From positions 1-18,808 of the forward strand of contig JBMNNS010000030.1 in the NCBI GenBank assembly GCA_050942625.1: a DNA stretch of 18,808 nt, in the 5' to 3' direction. A program made the position numbers and the translations under genes. This DNA comes from JBMNNS01 sp050942625. GTDB taxonomy: Bacteria > Bacillota > Dethiobacteria > DTU022 > UBA8154. A model generated the notes under the pieces. It was not told the origin of the DNA and did not search any database. It saw only the letters and a list, made by a program, of their open reading frames with translations. Below are positions 1 to 8,696 of the stretch, piece by piece (the first letter of the stretch is position 1; every line of letters begins with the position of its first letter).

Positions 1-28
1 CAACAATTATGTTCGTAATATTACTATT

Positions 29-814
29 CTAGGTTTTTTTCGTTATTTTATCCTTACTTTCCCTGTTAATTTCCTCCAAGAAGGCAAGCGTTTGAAAATG
101 TTCTACTTCTACACCTGTCCAATACTGTATAAATTGATGCAGGATGCCCCTTAGTTCCTTTTTTTGACTGACCTGTGCCCTTAGTTTTATAAGTTTTTCA
201 GGCGGGCAATCAAGCAGGTTCTCAGCAAGTACCCTGGTCCCCCTGGAAAGGGGAAATGTATTTTTCCCCAGAGAGGAGCAATTGCTACAGGTAAGGCCCC
301 CGGCAGCATTATCCCAAAAAAGGGGGAACTCTGTCCCCCCACAATGCAGGCAGTTTTGGAAATGTGGTTCATAGCCCAACAAGTACAGGACCCCCAGTTC
401 AAAATACCGTGCTAAAAGGTCCCGGTCTGCCTGTCTCCGGTCCAAGTAATCCAGGGTTGTGTAGAGGAGTTTAAATAGCTGTGGGTTTGTTTCACCCTCC
501 ATAAAAAGCTTTTCCACAAGTTCACTATAATACATTCCATAAGCATAATTTTCGATATTTTCCTTGATATTTTTGAAACTGACAACTATCTCCAGTTGCG
601 TAACAGTAGCCAGCGATCTGCCCCTGTACAGGAGGAAACTGCTGCAAGTAAAGGGCTCCACACCTGCTGCAAGTTTACTTTTAATTTTTCGCGCGCCGGG
701 GGCAACTGCACTTAACCTTCCCCGTTCCAGGGTTAAAAGGCTCAGGAGCCGATCCCTTTCCCCCAAAGGGCGAGAACGCAAAACCAGGGCCTGGGTTTTA
801 AAATGTTTGGACAT
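29..814 (-). CDS. recO: DNA repair protein RecO
   Basis: RecO works in the RecFOR pathway: it binds single-stranded DNA and RecR, anneals SSB-coated strands and helps load RecA at gaps. The 261-residue product has the usual family length. It starts with the typical OB-fold segment (residues 8-80, with LVLRSRPLGERDRLL near the start), followed by a helical region. It carries a four-cysteine zinc site, C155-x2-C158 (NCLHCGG) and C176-x2-C179 (TCSNCSS), typical of Gram-positive RecO. The ATG at 814 lies 30 bases after the era stop. The ribosome binding site is weak, so translation may partly depend on coupling to upstream genes. It is the last gene of the block inside the window; no terminator is visible in the 28 bases that follow. 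The identification is secure. Confidence 0.96.
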   Translation of the reverse strand: MSKHFKTQALVLRSRPLGERDRLLSLLTLERGRLSAVAPGARKIKSKLAAGVEPFTCSSFLLYRGRSLATVTQLEIVVSFKNIKENIENYAYGMYYSELVEKLFMEGETNPQLFKLLYTTLDYLDRRQADRDLLARYFELGVLYLLGYEPHFQNCLHCGGTEFPLFWDNAAGGLTCSNCSSLGKNTFPLSRGTRVLAENLLDCPPEKLIKLRAQVSQKKELRGILHQFIQYWTGVEVEHFQTLAFLEEINRESKDKITKKT

Positions 815-844
815 AGATAGCCTGGGTTCCTTTCGTAACCTGTA

Positions 845-1729
845 TCATTCATAACCTAACTGGCGAAGGATGTTTTCTTTTTGCCGCCAATCTTTTTTGA
901 CCTTTACCCAAAGGTCCAGGTAGATAGGGTTGCCAAATAGTTTTTCCAACTCCAGCCGTACTTCAGTACCGACTTCTTTCAACAATGTGCCGCCCCTGCC
1001 AATGATAATTCCTTTCTGGGACTGCCTTTCGACGTATATGGTAGCCTCAATATCTATCAGATCTGCATTTTCGCGTGTTTGCATCTTCGTGATTTCCACC
1101 GCTACAGAGTGTGGTATTTCTTCCCGGGTTTTATGCAAAATCTTTTCCCTAATCTTTTCCCCCACAAAAAATTGTTCCGGCCGATCAATAAGCATATCGG
1201 GAGGAAAATAAAGTGGTCCTTCAGGCAAAAATTTGATTGTAGCTGCTAATAATTGTCCCAGGTTATCTCCGGTGAGGGCTGTTACAAGGAAAGTTTCCTT
1301 AAATGTTGCCAGGTTGAGATAAAGAGGAAGCCATTCTCCCCTAAAATTTGCAGGGGCAAGATCCATTTTATTGATCACTAAAAAAACAGGGGTTTCCAGC
1401 CCTGAAAGAAAACCGGCAATGTATTTGTCACCTTTGCCGGGGGATGCTGTAGCCTCCACAACAAAAATGATGAGGTCAACCTCTTTCATAGCTTCAGATG
1501 CAGCCCTGACCATGTAATCGCCCAATTTATGCCTGGGTTTGTGTATCCCGGGGGTGTCTATGAAAATAACCTGAGCATCATCAGTAGTAAGGATGGCATG
1601 AATGCGGTTCCTTGTTGTCTGGGGTTTGTCAGAAACAATCAGTATTTTATCCCCCAGAAGGGAATTTATTAAAGTTGATTTGCCCACATTGGGGCGCCCG
1701 ACCACTGCGACAAAGCCTGAAACAAACAT
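845..1729 (-). CDS. era: GTPase Era
   Basis: Era is an essential GTPase that binds the 3' end of 16S rRNA during 30S ribosome maturation, at the inner face of the membrane. All G motifs are visible: G1 GRPNVGKST (residues 11-19), G3 DTPG (58-61), G4 NKMD (120-123) and G5-like TALTG (150-154). The C-terminal KH domain has the GIIIGRGG loop at 240-247. The longest reading frame adds 27 residues, but the ATG at 1729 is preceded by GGAGGAAG at good spacing and gives 294 residues, the normal size. That ribosome binding site overlaps the cdd stop codon, so cdd and era are probably translationally coupled. The cdd-era-recO order is conserved in Firmicutes. Confidence 0.97.
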   Translation of the reverse strand: MFVSGFVAVVGRPNVGKSTLINSLLGDKILIVSDKPQTTRNRIHAILTTDDAQVIFIDTPGIHKPRHKLGDYMVRAASEAMKEVDLIIFVVEATASPGKGDKYIAGFLSGLETPVFLVINKMDLAPANFRGEWLPLYLNLATFKETFLVTALTGDNLGQLLAATIKFLPEGPLYFPPDMLIDRPEQFFVGEKIREKILHKTREEIPHSVAVEITKMQTRENADLIDIEATIYVERQSQKGIIIGRGGTLLKEVGTEVRLELEKLFGNPIYLDLWVKVKKDWRQKENILRQLGYE

Positions 1730-1739
1730 ACTCTTCCTC

Positions 1740-2117
1740 CTATTTAAAGGGATAGGGCAGCAGTTCCCCAATAGTAAAGGCTTCATACTTTGCCCCCTTG
1801 CCGGCAACAATTATCTTCAGATCCCCAGAAAATTCCCTCAGGACCTGAAGGCAGGCCCCACAAGGAAAGGGTTTATTTTCAGTTTCTGATACTACAGCAA
1901 GGGCAATAAAGGAACGATAACCGCCGGTTATAGCGGCTGCAAGTGCCGACCTCTCAGCACAAATAGTCAATCCATAAGAAACATTTTCGATGTTGACCCC
2001 CCTGAAAACCTTCCCTTCAGCAGTTAAAAGCGCCGCCCCCACCCTGTAGTTAGAATACGGAGCATAAGCAAAGGGAAGAGTTTCACGAGCAAGGTCTATA
2101 AGTTGAAGGTCGTCCAT
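1740..2117 (-). CDS. cdd: Cytidine deaminase
   Basis: This is a homotetrameric zinc enzyme that converts cytidine and deoxycytidine to uridine and deoxyuridine in pyrimidine salvage. The 125-residue length fits the small tetrameric class. The zinc ligands are C53 (TICAERSA, with catalytic E55) and the C86-x2-C89 pair (PCGAC). The ATG at 2117 has GGAGGT upstream with proper spacing. It lies 21 bases downstream of the DUF881 gene and 10 bases before the era start, so it sits inside the operon. The cdd-era neighbourhood is classical. No anomaly is seen. Confidence 0.97.
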   Translation of the reverse strand: MDDLQLIDLARETLPFAYAPYSNYRVGAALLTAEGKVFRGVNIENVSYGLTICAERSALAAAITGGYRSFIALAVVSETENKPFPCGACLQVLREFSGDLKIIVAGKGAKYEAFTIGELLPYPFK

Positions 2118-2138
2118 AACCGGTACCTCCCATTAAAA

Positions 2139-3185
2139 CTAGTTTCTGTATGGCGGCAGGACAATATTATCTTTTTTTTCTATTTCAAAGCGGAAGTCGC
2201 GGTGAAATTCAAGAGAAAAACGAATTAAATCCAGCCCGCTGGCAAGAACCTCCGGATCCCCTACAGCTTCGATTACAACAGGGTTAGCAGGTATCTCTTT
2301 CTGGTTAACCCGGATAACCGGCCCGACACAACGTATAGGAGAGGTAGCGATAAGACGCTGTCCACCTACCACTACTCCTTTGGCACCTGCAGAAAAAAGT
2401 TCATTTACAACATCCCTTACATTCGAATCATGAATGATGTCACTGGTAGCGTAACCATTAGGGGCATCATATAGTTTTACTATCACCCCCGGTCCGGCCA
2501 TTTCGGAAAGGCCGGCAGCAACCCTCACTTCATGAAGGTTAACCCGCAGTGAATCAAGTTCTTCTGAAAGGGTTTTAATATAATCAAGGGGGTTTAAAGG
2601 TGAAAGCATACGGCAGCGCCCTTTTTCCATTTCAATACGAAAAACCTGTTCCTGCGACATACCACCTTCAGAATATAGTTCCAATATTTTGGCAAGTGTA
2701 TCCTCATGTAACACGGCCGGTTCTGTTATTACCCCCTCGTTTGGAGAAACACGTAAAGTAAATTCTATTTTTTCATTTTCCTGCAACAGGTTTTGATCCT
2801 TATTGATCAAAGCCAGGGCTTTTTCCCTGAAAAGGGCATCACGTTCACGAAGCACGGTTTCCTGGACCTGACGTCCATGATTAAAAATTACCCTTGATAA
2901 CTCATCGCCATCCTTGGCAAGATCAATTTCATAGTTGAAACTTGCCAGGGCTTCCTTGACAGGAGACCTTCCCTGGACCCCAAGGTCCTGGGCCAGGCGC
3001 CTGTTATATTCCAGTAAATCTTTGGCCATAACCTGTTTCGAAAGGTAATCCTCCTCACATTCTTCGGTCTGGCGATAAAGAATATTAAAGTTTAACCCTG
3101 CCAGAAATGTATTTAAGATAAGAATAACAATAACCAGGACCAGCACTTTATTATCAACAATAGCATGGCCAGAACCCAGTTTCAT
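2139..3185 (-). CDS. DUF881 family membrane-anchored protein, extended form
   Basis: The function is unknown. DUF881 proteins (YlxW/YlxX type) are extracytoplasmic, anchored by one N-terminal helix, and usually lie near division genes in Firmicutes. The start at ATG 3185 is chosen because it has GGGGAGGAG upstream and puts the transmembrane segment at residues 13-31; a longer frame (to 3254) adds 23 residues without support. The DUF881 core lies at about 203-340, marked by AGPGVIVKLYDAP (230-242), DSNVRDVVNELFSAGAKGV and the GGQRL block near 284. Residues 40-200 are an extra charged, probably helical region, making the protein (348 residues) longer than the common 230-270. It sits between ybeY and cdd, where dgkA is usual in Bacillus. 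The family call is confident; the role is not. Confidence 0.82.
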   Translation of the reverse strand: MKLGSGHAIVDNKVLVLVIVILILNTFLAGLNFNILYRQTEECEEDYLSKQVMAKDLLEYNRRLAQDLGVQGRSPVKEALASFNYEIDLAKDGDELSRVIFNHGRQVQETVLRERDALFREKALALINKDQNLLQENEKIEFTLRVSPNEGVITEPAVLHEDTLAKILELYSEGGMSQEQVFRIEMEKGRCRMLSPLNPLDYIKTLSEELDSLRVNLHEVRVAAGLSEMAGPGVIVKLYDAPNGYATSDIIHDSNVRDVVNELFSAGAKGVVVGGQRLIATSPIRCVGPVIRVNQKEIPANPVVIEAVGDPEVLASGLDLIRFSLEFHRDFRFEIEKKDNIVLPPYRN

Positions 3186-3221
3186 CTTATATAACTCCTC
3201 CCCAAAAATAATTGAATACCT

Positions 3222-3227
3222 ATTATA
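3222..3227 (-). promoter_or_regulatory. Candidate -10 element before the DUF881 gene
   Basis: A perfect TATAAT lies 37 bases upstream of the DUF881 ATG in a 160-base gap, the largest inside this part of the operon. The hexamer 17 bases upstream (TTCCGG) matches the -35 consensus poorly. An internal promoter is possible but weakly supported. Confidence 0.25.
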
Positions 3228-3345
3228 ATTACCAGAATTTATCCCCGGAAACAAAATAAGGCAACGATAAGGACAAAAAAGGCAACCATTAAAACGCTGC
3301 TACATTTTTAGCAATACGAGCCAGGGTATAGAATAATGTACACCA

Positions 3346-3801
3346 CTATAACTTAAATTTTTTTAGAATCTGCCCTTCTTTTTCTTTCATTTCCTGTTCT
3401 GCTTCATCAGTATCATGATCGTAGCCCAGTAAATGAAGTATACCATGTATTGTTAGTAACGCAAGTTCGCGAACCAGATCATGTCCATAGAGTAAAGACT
3501 GTTCCTTAGCTTTTTCCAAGGAAATGATAACATCCCCCAGGATTATTTCTTCTATCCCTTCCTCAACATCAACCACTTCATCCCGTAAATTAAAAGACAG
3601 TACATCTGTGGGGGCATCAATACCCCGGTAAGTAAAATTAAGCTCCTGGATATAACTGTTATCTACAAGAATAATACCCAGCTCACTTCCGGAATATTCC
3701 CCTTCCAGGCATAGAATATAAGCACCGATTTTTTCCAGCAGGAGGATGACCTTTTCCTCTATTTCAACCTTGTCCTGAATATTATTTACCAGCACTGCCA
3801 T
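3346..3801 (-). CDS. ybeY: Endoribonuclease YbeY (rRNA maturation factor)
   Basis: YbeY is a zinc-dependent endoribonuclease needed for 16S rRNA 3'-end processing and late 30S quality control. The 151-residue protein has the signature HGILHLLGYDHD, with zinc ligands H119, H123 and H129, followed by a conserved Met in the EAEQEM stretch. It overlaps the end of pgpH by 20 bases, so translation is likely coupled. The ATG at 3801 has AAGG only four bases upstream. A GTG two codons later (3795) has better spacing from AAGGA and may be the real start. The pgpH-ybeY order is standard in Firmicutes. Confidence 0.95.
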   Translation of the reverse strand: MAVLVNNIQDKVEIEEKVILLLEKIGAYILCLEGEYSGSELGIILVDNSYIQELNFTYRGIDAPTDVLSFNLRDEVVDVEEGIEEIILGDVIISLEKAKEQSLLYGHDLVRELALLTIHGILHLLGYDHDTDEAEQEMKEKEGQILKKFKL

Positions 3802-5908
3802 CCTTGCTTTTTCCCCTTTCCAGATCCACTTTTAATTCCTTTTCCGGATATTCAATTCTTTGGTGAAAAATCCCCGAGAGGATATGCACAAAGGTATCCC
3901 CAATTTTATCCAAATCCTTCAGGGTTAAAGGGGCTTCATCAAATTGTCCGTCATTTAGTTTTTCCTTTATTATTCTCCTCACCATACCTTCGATCCTTCC
4001 AGCTACCGGGCGTGATAAAGAACGTACTGCTGCCTCCACAGCATCAGCCAACAAGATAATAGCAGCTTCTTTTGTTTGTGGTAGCGGCCCTTCATAACGA
4101 AATTCTTTCTCATCGGGTGTCATTTTATCCTTATCTGAAAGATTTTCCAGAGCCCGTTGGTAAAAAAAGGAGACGAGGGTGGTGCCATGGTGCTGCTGGA
4201 TAATATCCAGTACTGGTAAAGGTAGTTTTTCCTCCTTTGCCAGCTCAAGGCCATCCTTTACGTGAGAACGTATAATTAAGGCACTCAGGTTGGGAGTAAT
4301 TTTTTTATGGGGGTTATCACCCGTGAACTGGTTTTCTACAAAGAAATAAGGCCGCTTCGTCTTCCCAATATCATGATAAAAAGCACCTACCCTGGAAAGA
4401 AGGGGATCAGCGTCAACCGCCTCTGCGGCAGCTTCTGCCAAGTTCCCTACTACAATGCTATGATGGTAAGTACCCGGGGCTTCTACCAAAAGCTTGCGCA
4501 AAAGGGGGCGCCCGGGATCCGCCAGTTCTAACAATGTTACAGCTGTTGTCAGGCCAAAAGCACTTTCCAGGTAAGGCAGGAGACCAATGGCCATAATTGC
4601 AGAAAAAAACCCATTTCCAAGGCCTGCAAAAATGGCGATACTGAAACCCCTCAAAAAATCATATTCAAACTGGAAGCCGTCACCCCAGAGGATAACAGCA
4701 ACAATTGCAACCACGTTGGCCGCAGCCAGGTAAATACCTGCCCTGGTAAGATCTGAACGCCGTTGCAATTGTGAGACAGAATATATAGCAACCAGGCCAC
4801 CAAAAATAGCCACGACAATATATTTAAATTCCCCACCGGCAATGATCCCCACCAGTAAAGCCATTACGATATTAACCAGGACTGCCAGCCGGGGTTCAAA
4901 AAGGACTGTAATGAGAATACACCCCATGCCAATTGGCATCAGGTAACCGGAAAAATAGCGGGCGGCAAGCCCAAAAAGCAGCGTCAAAACAATTATTAGA
5001 CCCAAAAGTGTCAGGTTTTTGGTATGCTCGTAGATATCCCTGTTAAAAAGATAAAGATATGAGAGCACAATAATAAAAAGTATGATCAAAATAAAAAATA
5101 GACCCAGATAACCACCAATACGGAAACAATTGCCCAAAAGCCCAAGATCCTGCAACTGCGCAATATGCTTCTCAGTAACTCTTTCCCCTTCCTGAACGAT
5201 AAGGGAATTCTTTAAAATACGTACCGGCTCTATTGCTTGTTTGGCAGCTTCCCTGTTAGCTTTTGTTGACTTAGCATTAAACAACATATTAGGTTTAATT
5301 AAAGGGGAAAGTAGCTTTTCCATCCCCTGTTTGACTTCTGCTTTAAAAGGCAATAAATTGATTTCTCGTAGGGCCTGCCCAAGTGCCGCCTGGACTCCAT
5401 TTTCTTTGATACCTTGTGACATGATCCCCTCATAAATACCTTCAACCCTGAGTTGCAGCTCATCCAGTTCGCTGCCGTTTGACAATAGTGCCAAAATAAG
5501 GCTCTTTGGCAGCTGCTGTTCCAAACTGTTATTAAGAAATGCAATTTGGTCCTCCAGCTCTTTGCCACCCAAGCCTTCAGCTTTCTTAATCCCTGTAAAA
5601 AAATTGGCTATGGTAGCCTTCCCTTCTTCCAGGACCTTATGGTCATGGTCAAATACCTCTGGTACGGCCAGCGCGGCTTCTTCCCTGAGTGCATTGGTAG
5701 TATAGCTATCAATAACTTCCCTTTGTGCTATTATCTTCCTGGGGCTGGGCTTACCCAGTTCAACAGATACCCCAAACGGCAATACCGAAAAAAGTAGGAA
5801 CAAGTACATAAAAACAAAGAACCCAATACCTAAAAGAATGCGCCCATGCCTGATCTTGTAAATGGAAAAAAACCTTTTTTTAAGCAATTTCCATTTTTCT
5901 TTACCCAT
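3782..5908 (-). CDS. pgpH: Cyclic di-AMP phosphodiesterase PgpH (7TM-HD protein)
   Basis: PgpH-type proteins hydrolyse c-di-AMP to pApA through a cytosolic HD domain and so influence potassium, osmotic and wall homeostasis. The order in the 708 residues is: first membrane helix (23-43); an extracytoplasmic sensor (about 44-262, starting with GKPSPRKIIAQREV); a bundle of membrane helices (about 265-450); and the HD domain (about 478-690). Metal-site residues visible are H482/H483 in TYHHSIVVGN, the HD pair H512-D513 in YHDIGK, H549, H573/H574 and D622. The ATG at 5908 has a GAGGTG site placed rather far upstream (13 bases). It follows phoH by 64 bases and overlaps ybeY. This corresponds to yqfF of B. 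subtilis. Confidence 0.95.
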   Translation of the reverse strand: MGKEKWKLLKKRFFSIYKIRHGRILLGIGFFVFMYLFLLFSVLPFGVSVELGKPSPRKIIAQREVIDSYTTNALREEAALAVPEVFDHDHKVLEEGKATIANFFTGIKKAEGLGGKELEDQIAFLNNSLEQQLPKSLILALLSNGSELDELQLRVEGIYEGIMSQGIKENGVQAALGQALREINLLPFKAEVKQGMEKLLSPLIKPNMLFNAKSTKANREAAKQAIEPVRILKNSLIVQEGERVTEKHIAQLQDLGLLGNCFRIGGYLGLFFILIILFIIVLSYLYLFNRDIYEHTKNLTLLGLIIVLTLLFGLAARYFSGYLMPIGMGCILITVLFEPRLAVLVNIVMALLVGIIAGGEFKYIVVAIFGGLVAIYSVSQLQRRSDLTRAGIYLAAANVVAIVAVILWGDGFQFEYDFLRGFSIAIFAGLGNGFFSAIMAIGLLPYLESAFGLTTAVTLLELADPGRPLLRKLLVEAPGTYHHSIVVGNLAEAAAEAVDADPLLSRVGAFYHDIGKTKRPYFFVENQFTGDNPHKKITPNLSALIIRSHVKDGLELAKEEKLPLPVLDIIQQHHGTTLVSFFYQRALENLSDKDKMTPDEKEFRYEGPLPQTKEAAIILLADAVEAAVRSLSRPVAGRIEGMVRRIIKEKLNDGQFDEAPLTLKDLDKIGDTFVHILSGIFHQRIEYPEKELKVDLERGKSKDGSAGK

Positions 5909-5972
5909 TTATTTAATTTTTCACCTCTTGAGGGTTAGAAGGGCAGGGTATCCGGCCCCTGCATAATTCACC

Positions 5973-6953
5973 CTATTCATTTTTTTGAGGTTTATTTTCA
6001 AAGTCCTCATAGGCCTTGATTATTTTCTGAACGAGATGATGCCGCACAACGTCCTCCTCACCAAGCTGAACAAAGGCAATATCCTTTATATCTTTTAAAA
6101 TATGCATGACCCTTACCAGACCCGAAAACTTGCCCTTCGGCAGGTCTACCTGGGTTATATCGCCGGTGACAACAACCTTGGAGCCAAAACCCATCCTGGT
6201 CAAAAACATTTTCATCTGTTCAGTGGTAGTGTTCTGTGCTTCGTCCAAAATAATAAAAGAATTATCGAGGGTCCTGCCCCTCATATAGGCCAACGGGGCT
6301 ACTTCGATAATACCCTTTTCCCTGTACTTTAGATAGGTTTCCACCCCCATTAGATCGTAAAGTGCATCATAAAGAGGACGAAGATAAGGATCAACCTTTT
6401 CCTGAAGATCCCCTGGTAAAAAACCCAGGTTTTCTCCTGCCTCCACAGCCGGCCTGGTTAAAACCAGCCTCTGCACCAATTTATTTTTCAACGCTGACAC
6501 TGCCATAGCCATTGCAAGATAGGTTTTTCCTGTTCCCGCCGGGCCAATGCCAAAAACAATATCATAACGCCGGAGTGCTTCAACGTACTGTTTTTGCCCC
6601 AGGGTTTTAGGCCTTATCTTTTTACCCCGTTCTGCAATTAAAATAAGGTCGCTGAAAAGATCCTTAATTTTACTGGCCTGTCCTCCCTGAGCAAGTTTTA
6701 AGGCATAGTTAAATTCCGGTGTTGTCAAAAGGTGCCCCCCTCTAATTAAAGCAAGCAACTCCTGGAAAAGAGCATACACTTTTTCCACGTCATCTTCATT
6801 GCCCCTCAGGGAAAGTCCATCTCTTTGGGCAATAATGTCTACCTCAAAGTTGTCTTCCAACAAAGAAAGGTGTTCATCAAACTTTCCTAGAAGGGGCAAC
6901 ACTTCATCTGTATTATTTATAAACACTTCACGCCTGGTTTGTATTTTGGCCAA
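5973..6953 (-). CDS. phoH: PhoH family ATPase, TTG start
   Basis: PhoH-like proteins are cytosolic ATPases or RNA helicase-like enzymes usually found beside ybeY and thought to act in RNA metabolism. The 326-residue product has Walker A GPAGTGKT (137-144), Walker B FIILDEAQN (233-241) and the conserved VVTGDITQVDLP block (261-272). No ATG is available near the N-terminus. Translation must start at TTG 6953, ten bases after a strong AGGAGGG, giving the usual MAKIQTRR-type beginning. The start overlaps the end of yqfD by 26 bases. Together with pgpH and ybeY downstream it forms the standard yqfE-yqfF-yqfG order. Confidence 0.95.
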   Translation of the reverse strand: MAKIQTRREVFINNTDEVLPLLGKFDEHLSLLEDNFEVDIIAQRDGLSLRGNEDDVEKVYALFQELLALIRGGHLLTTPEFNYALKLAQGGQASKIKDLFSDLILIAERGKKIRPKTLGQKQYVEALRRYDIVFGIGPAGTGKTYLAMAMAVSALKNKLVQRLVLTRPAVEAGENLGFLPGDLQEKVDPYLRPLYDALYDLMGVETYLKYREKGIIEVAPLAYMRGRTLDNSFIILDEAQNTTTEQMKMFLTRMGFGSKVVVTGDITQVDLPKGKFSGLVRVMHILKDIKDIAFVQLGEEDVVRHHLVQKIIKAYEDFENKPQKNE

Positions 6954-8205
6954 AAAATAAAATCCCTCCTAAGCTTTTTTCAGCTTCTATTTCCTGATCA
7001 TCAACTCCTGGGACCTGTTGTACGGCAATATCTTCTATTGTCTCTACCATCACACGACAGCCTACAGAACCTAGTTCTGGAAAATAATAGTCGTCCACAA
7101 GGCGTTTTTGAATAGTTACCCCCCGCGGCAACCTGGAATTTACCTCCTGGAAAGCTTTTTGGCGTGCTTCCTGGAGAGCCTCCCAGGGTGGTATGCTCTT
7201 ATAATCTACCTCTATCTCCCAATATCTATAGCATACTAATTCGACAGGCAGACGAAAACTCCTCCATTTTAGCGTGTGTTTAATTTTTCCCATCTCATAA
7301 TTGCGATAAGGAGACCCCTTTGTGCCCCAGAGGTGGTGTTCCCGACCCCCAACATTAAGTGCATAAGAACTGGCCATATTACCACTTTTGTTTTTCTGCA
7401 GGGGGTGAAGCGGGGCATATTGGTAGCCTTCATACCAAACATGGGCCTCCACTACCCCCCTGGCCCTTACAGGAAGGATCCTTTCCTCATATTCCTCATC
7501 GCTAATATAGATCTTTTCAACCATTTCCCCAGCAATAAGAAGCTGACCCTTGCTAACAGTATCCCCCTTTTCAACTTTAGCCTGCCCGGCCAAAACTAAA
7601 ATATCGCTGACAAGCCCGTCTTTGGAGGCAACAAGATTAAGCGTTTCTGCCTCCGGGGCAGGCTCCTTCAGGCGCTCCGCAACCTGGATCTGCAAATAAA
7701 CGCCCCGCAGGTTAATTCCAACCCAGCTTAAATCCCTCAGTTCCAGGATTAGCTTTCTTTCCAGCTCCGTTAAATCCAGGTTTCTTTTCAATGTGCCCCT
7801 TTTAACACCGTATTTTTCCAACACCCCTACAACTTCCTCTTTACTTACCTCTACATTACCTTCAACATTTATACTCCAAATGGCTGCTGAAAAAAAATAA
7901 AGTGCCAGGGAAAAAAGCAATATTCCTAGCAAGAGCCCTTTTCTACGTTTACCAAAAAATATTAGAAAAAGGGTACCTTTTTTTTGCAGGATAGTTACCT
8001 TGCAGCCTGTTTTACGCAAAAGGGGACGTAATTTTTTAAAGTCACGGGGCCTGAGCTTCATGGTTGCCGTATTTCCTTTGTACTTCAAGTCCCAAAAATA
8101 AATATCGTTTCTTGAAGTCAGGTTTAACAACCTTACCAGCCCACGACCTTCCAAGGAAATAAGGAGGTACCCCGGCCAAAGCCCCAATTTTTCGAGCAGG
8201 AACAA
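6928..8205 (-). CDS. yqfD: Sporulation protein YqfD, TTG start
   Basis: YqfD is a membrane protein of endospore formers, expressed in the mother cell under sigma-E in Bacillus. The 425 residues comprise a cytosolic N-terminal part (1-88), a basic stretch FGKRRKG followed by a transmembrane helix (about 90-110), then a large external region starting INVEGNVEV with conserved ERKL and LRDLSWVGINLRG blocks. The start is TTG 8205: the frame is closed upstream by the yqfC stop 24 bases away. An ATG close by at 8210 is out of frame. GGAGG plus a G-run lies just upstream. It directly follows yqfC and overlaps phoH. Confidence 0.93.
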   Translation of the reverse strand: MFLLEKLGLWPGYLLISLEGRGLVRLLNLTSRNDIYFWDLKYKGNTATMKLRPRDFKKLRPLLRKTGCKVTILQKKGTLFLIFFGKRRKGLLLGILLFSLALYFFSAAIWSINVEGNVEVSKEEVVGVLEKYGVKRGTLKRNLDLTELERKLILELRDLSWVGINLRGVYLQIQVAERLKEPAPEAETLNLVASKDGLVSDILVLAGQAKVEKGDTVSKGQLLIAGEMVEKIYISDEEYEERILPVRARGVVEAHVWYEGYQYAPLHPLQKNKSGNMASSYALNVGGREHHLWGTKGSPYRNYEMGKIKHTLKWRSFRLPVELVCYRYWEIEVDYKSIPPWEALQEARQKAFQEVNSRLPRGVTIQKRLVDDYYFPELGSVGCRVMVETIEDIAVQQVPGVDDQEIEAEKSLGGILFFGQNTNQA

Positions 8206-8229
8206 TACATAACCCCCTTCCTCCAGTAT

Positions 8230-8520
8230 CTAGCGGTACTCCAGGGAGCATATATTCCCCTCTATAAATATTTCTTCTCCAAAAAAATTCTTGATAGTCA
8301 GGTTATTACCTTTGATTACCATTTCCCCGTCCCGTATTTTTAGGCGCAGGATCTCGCTGCTGTACTCAATAATTCCCTTATGGTTCTCCAGGTAAAGCTG
8401 TACTCTGCCAATTAACGTTACCCGGGGTATGTTAAAAAGAAGGTCTTTGGGAAGCTCAAAAAAATCGGCCATGTTTTCTCGCCATTTTTTCCGTCCTTCC
8501 CTTGATTCTTTATGTTCCAA
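8230..8520 (-). CDS. yqfC: Sporulation protein YqfC, TTG start
   Basis: YqfC is a small conserved protein of endospore formers that is always paired with yqfD and needed for sporulation in Bacillus. The 96-residue product shows the family pattern: FELPKDLLFNIPRVTLIGRV (residues 20-39), then LENHKGIIEYSSEILRL. The first in-frame ATG would be residue 17, which would remove the charged N-terminus normally seen before the ELP motif. TTG 8520, with GGGGGT about seven bases upstream, is therefore preferred. The frame is closed by a stop 21 bases further upstream. The gene ends 24 bases before yqfD. Confidence 0.9.
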   Translation of the reverse strand: MEHKESREGRKKWRENMADFFELPKDLLFNIPRVTLIGRVQLYLENHKGIIEYSSEILRLKIRDGEMVIKGNNLTIKNFFGEEIFIEGNICSLEYR

Positions 8521-8578
8521 GCCCAGACCCCCAGATACTTATTTAATTTCCCTACCTAAAGTTTATGCCTTAAATCAA

Positions 8579-8609
8579 AGGGTATGATTGTTTTAGACAA
8601 GTAATTTAC
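8579..8609 (-). promoter_or_regulatory. Possible sigma-E-like promoter of yqfC-yqfD
   Basis: On the minus strand, CATACCCT (8579-8586) matches seven of eight positions of a mother-cell sigma-E -10 element (CATACACT). GTAAATT (8603-8609) is a partial -35 match, 16 bases upstream. The predicted RNA start lies about 50 bases before the yqfC TTG. yqfC and yqfD belong to the sigma-E regulon in B. subtilis, so this is plausible, but spacing and -35 match are imperfect. Confidence 0.3.
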
Positions 8610-8669
8610 CCGGCCGGCAGAAAACAGGCCGGCACTGGAACAGGCTTTTGTTTTCCAGTGCCGGGTAAA
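8605..8669 (-). terminator. Large inverted repeat with two competing pairings
   Basis: The gap before yqfC holds a 12-bp perfect stem (8629-8640 with 8653-8664, 12-base loop). It also holds a 10-bp outer pairing (8605-8614 with 8660-8669). The octamer GGCCGGCA occurs twice (8612-8619 and 8628-8635), so the two pairings share the same 3' arm. On the minus strand a short T-rich stretch follows the 12-bp stem. It may terminate the transcript of the upstream gene (8697-9230), act as an attenuator before yqfC, or both. The structure is certain; the function is inferred. Confidence 0.5.
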
Positions 8670-8696
8670 CGCTTTTAAGTTAAGATCCTTCGTGCT

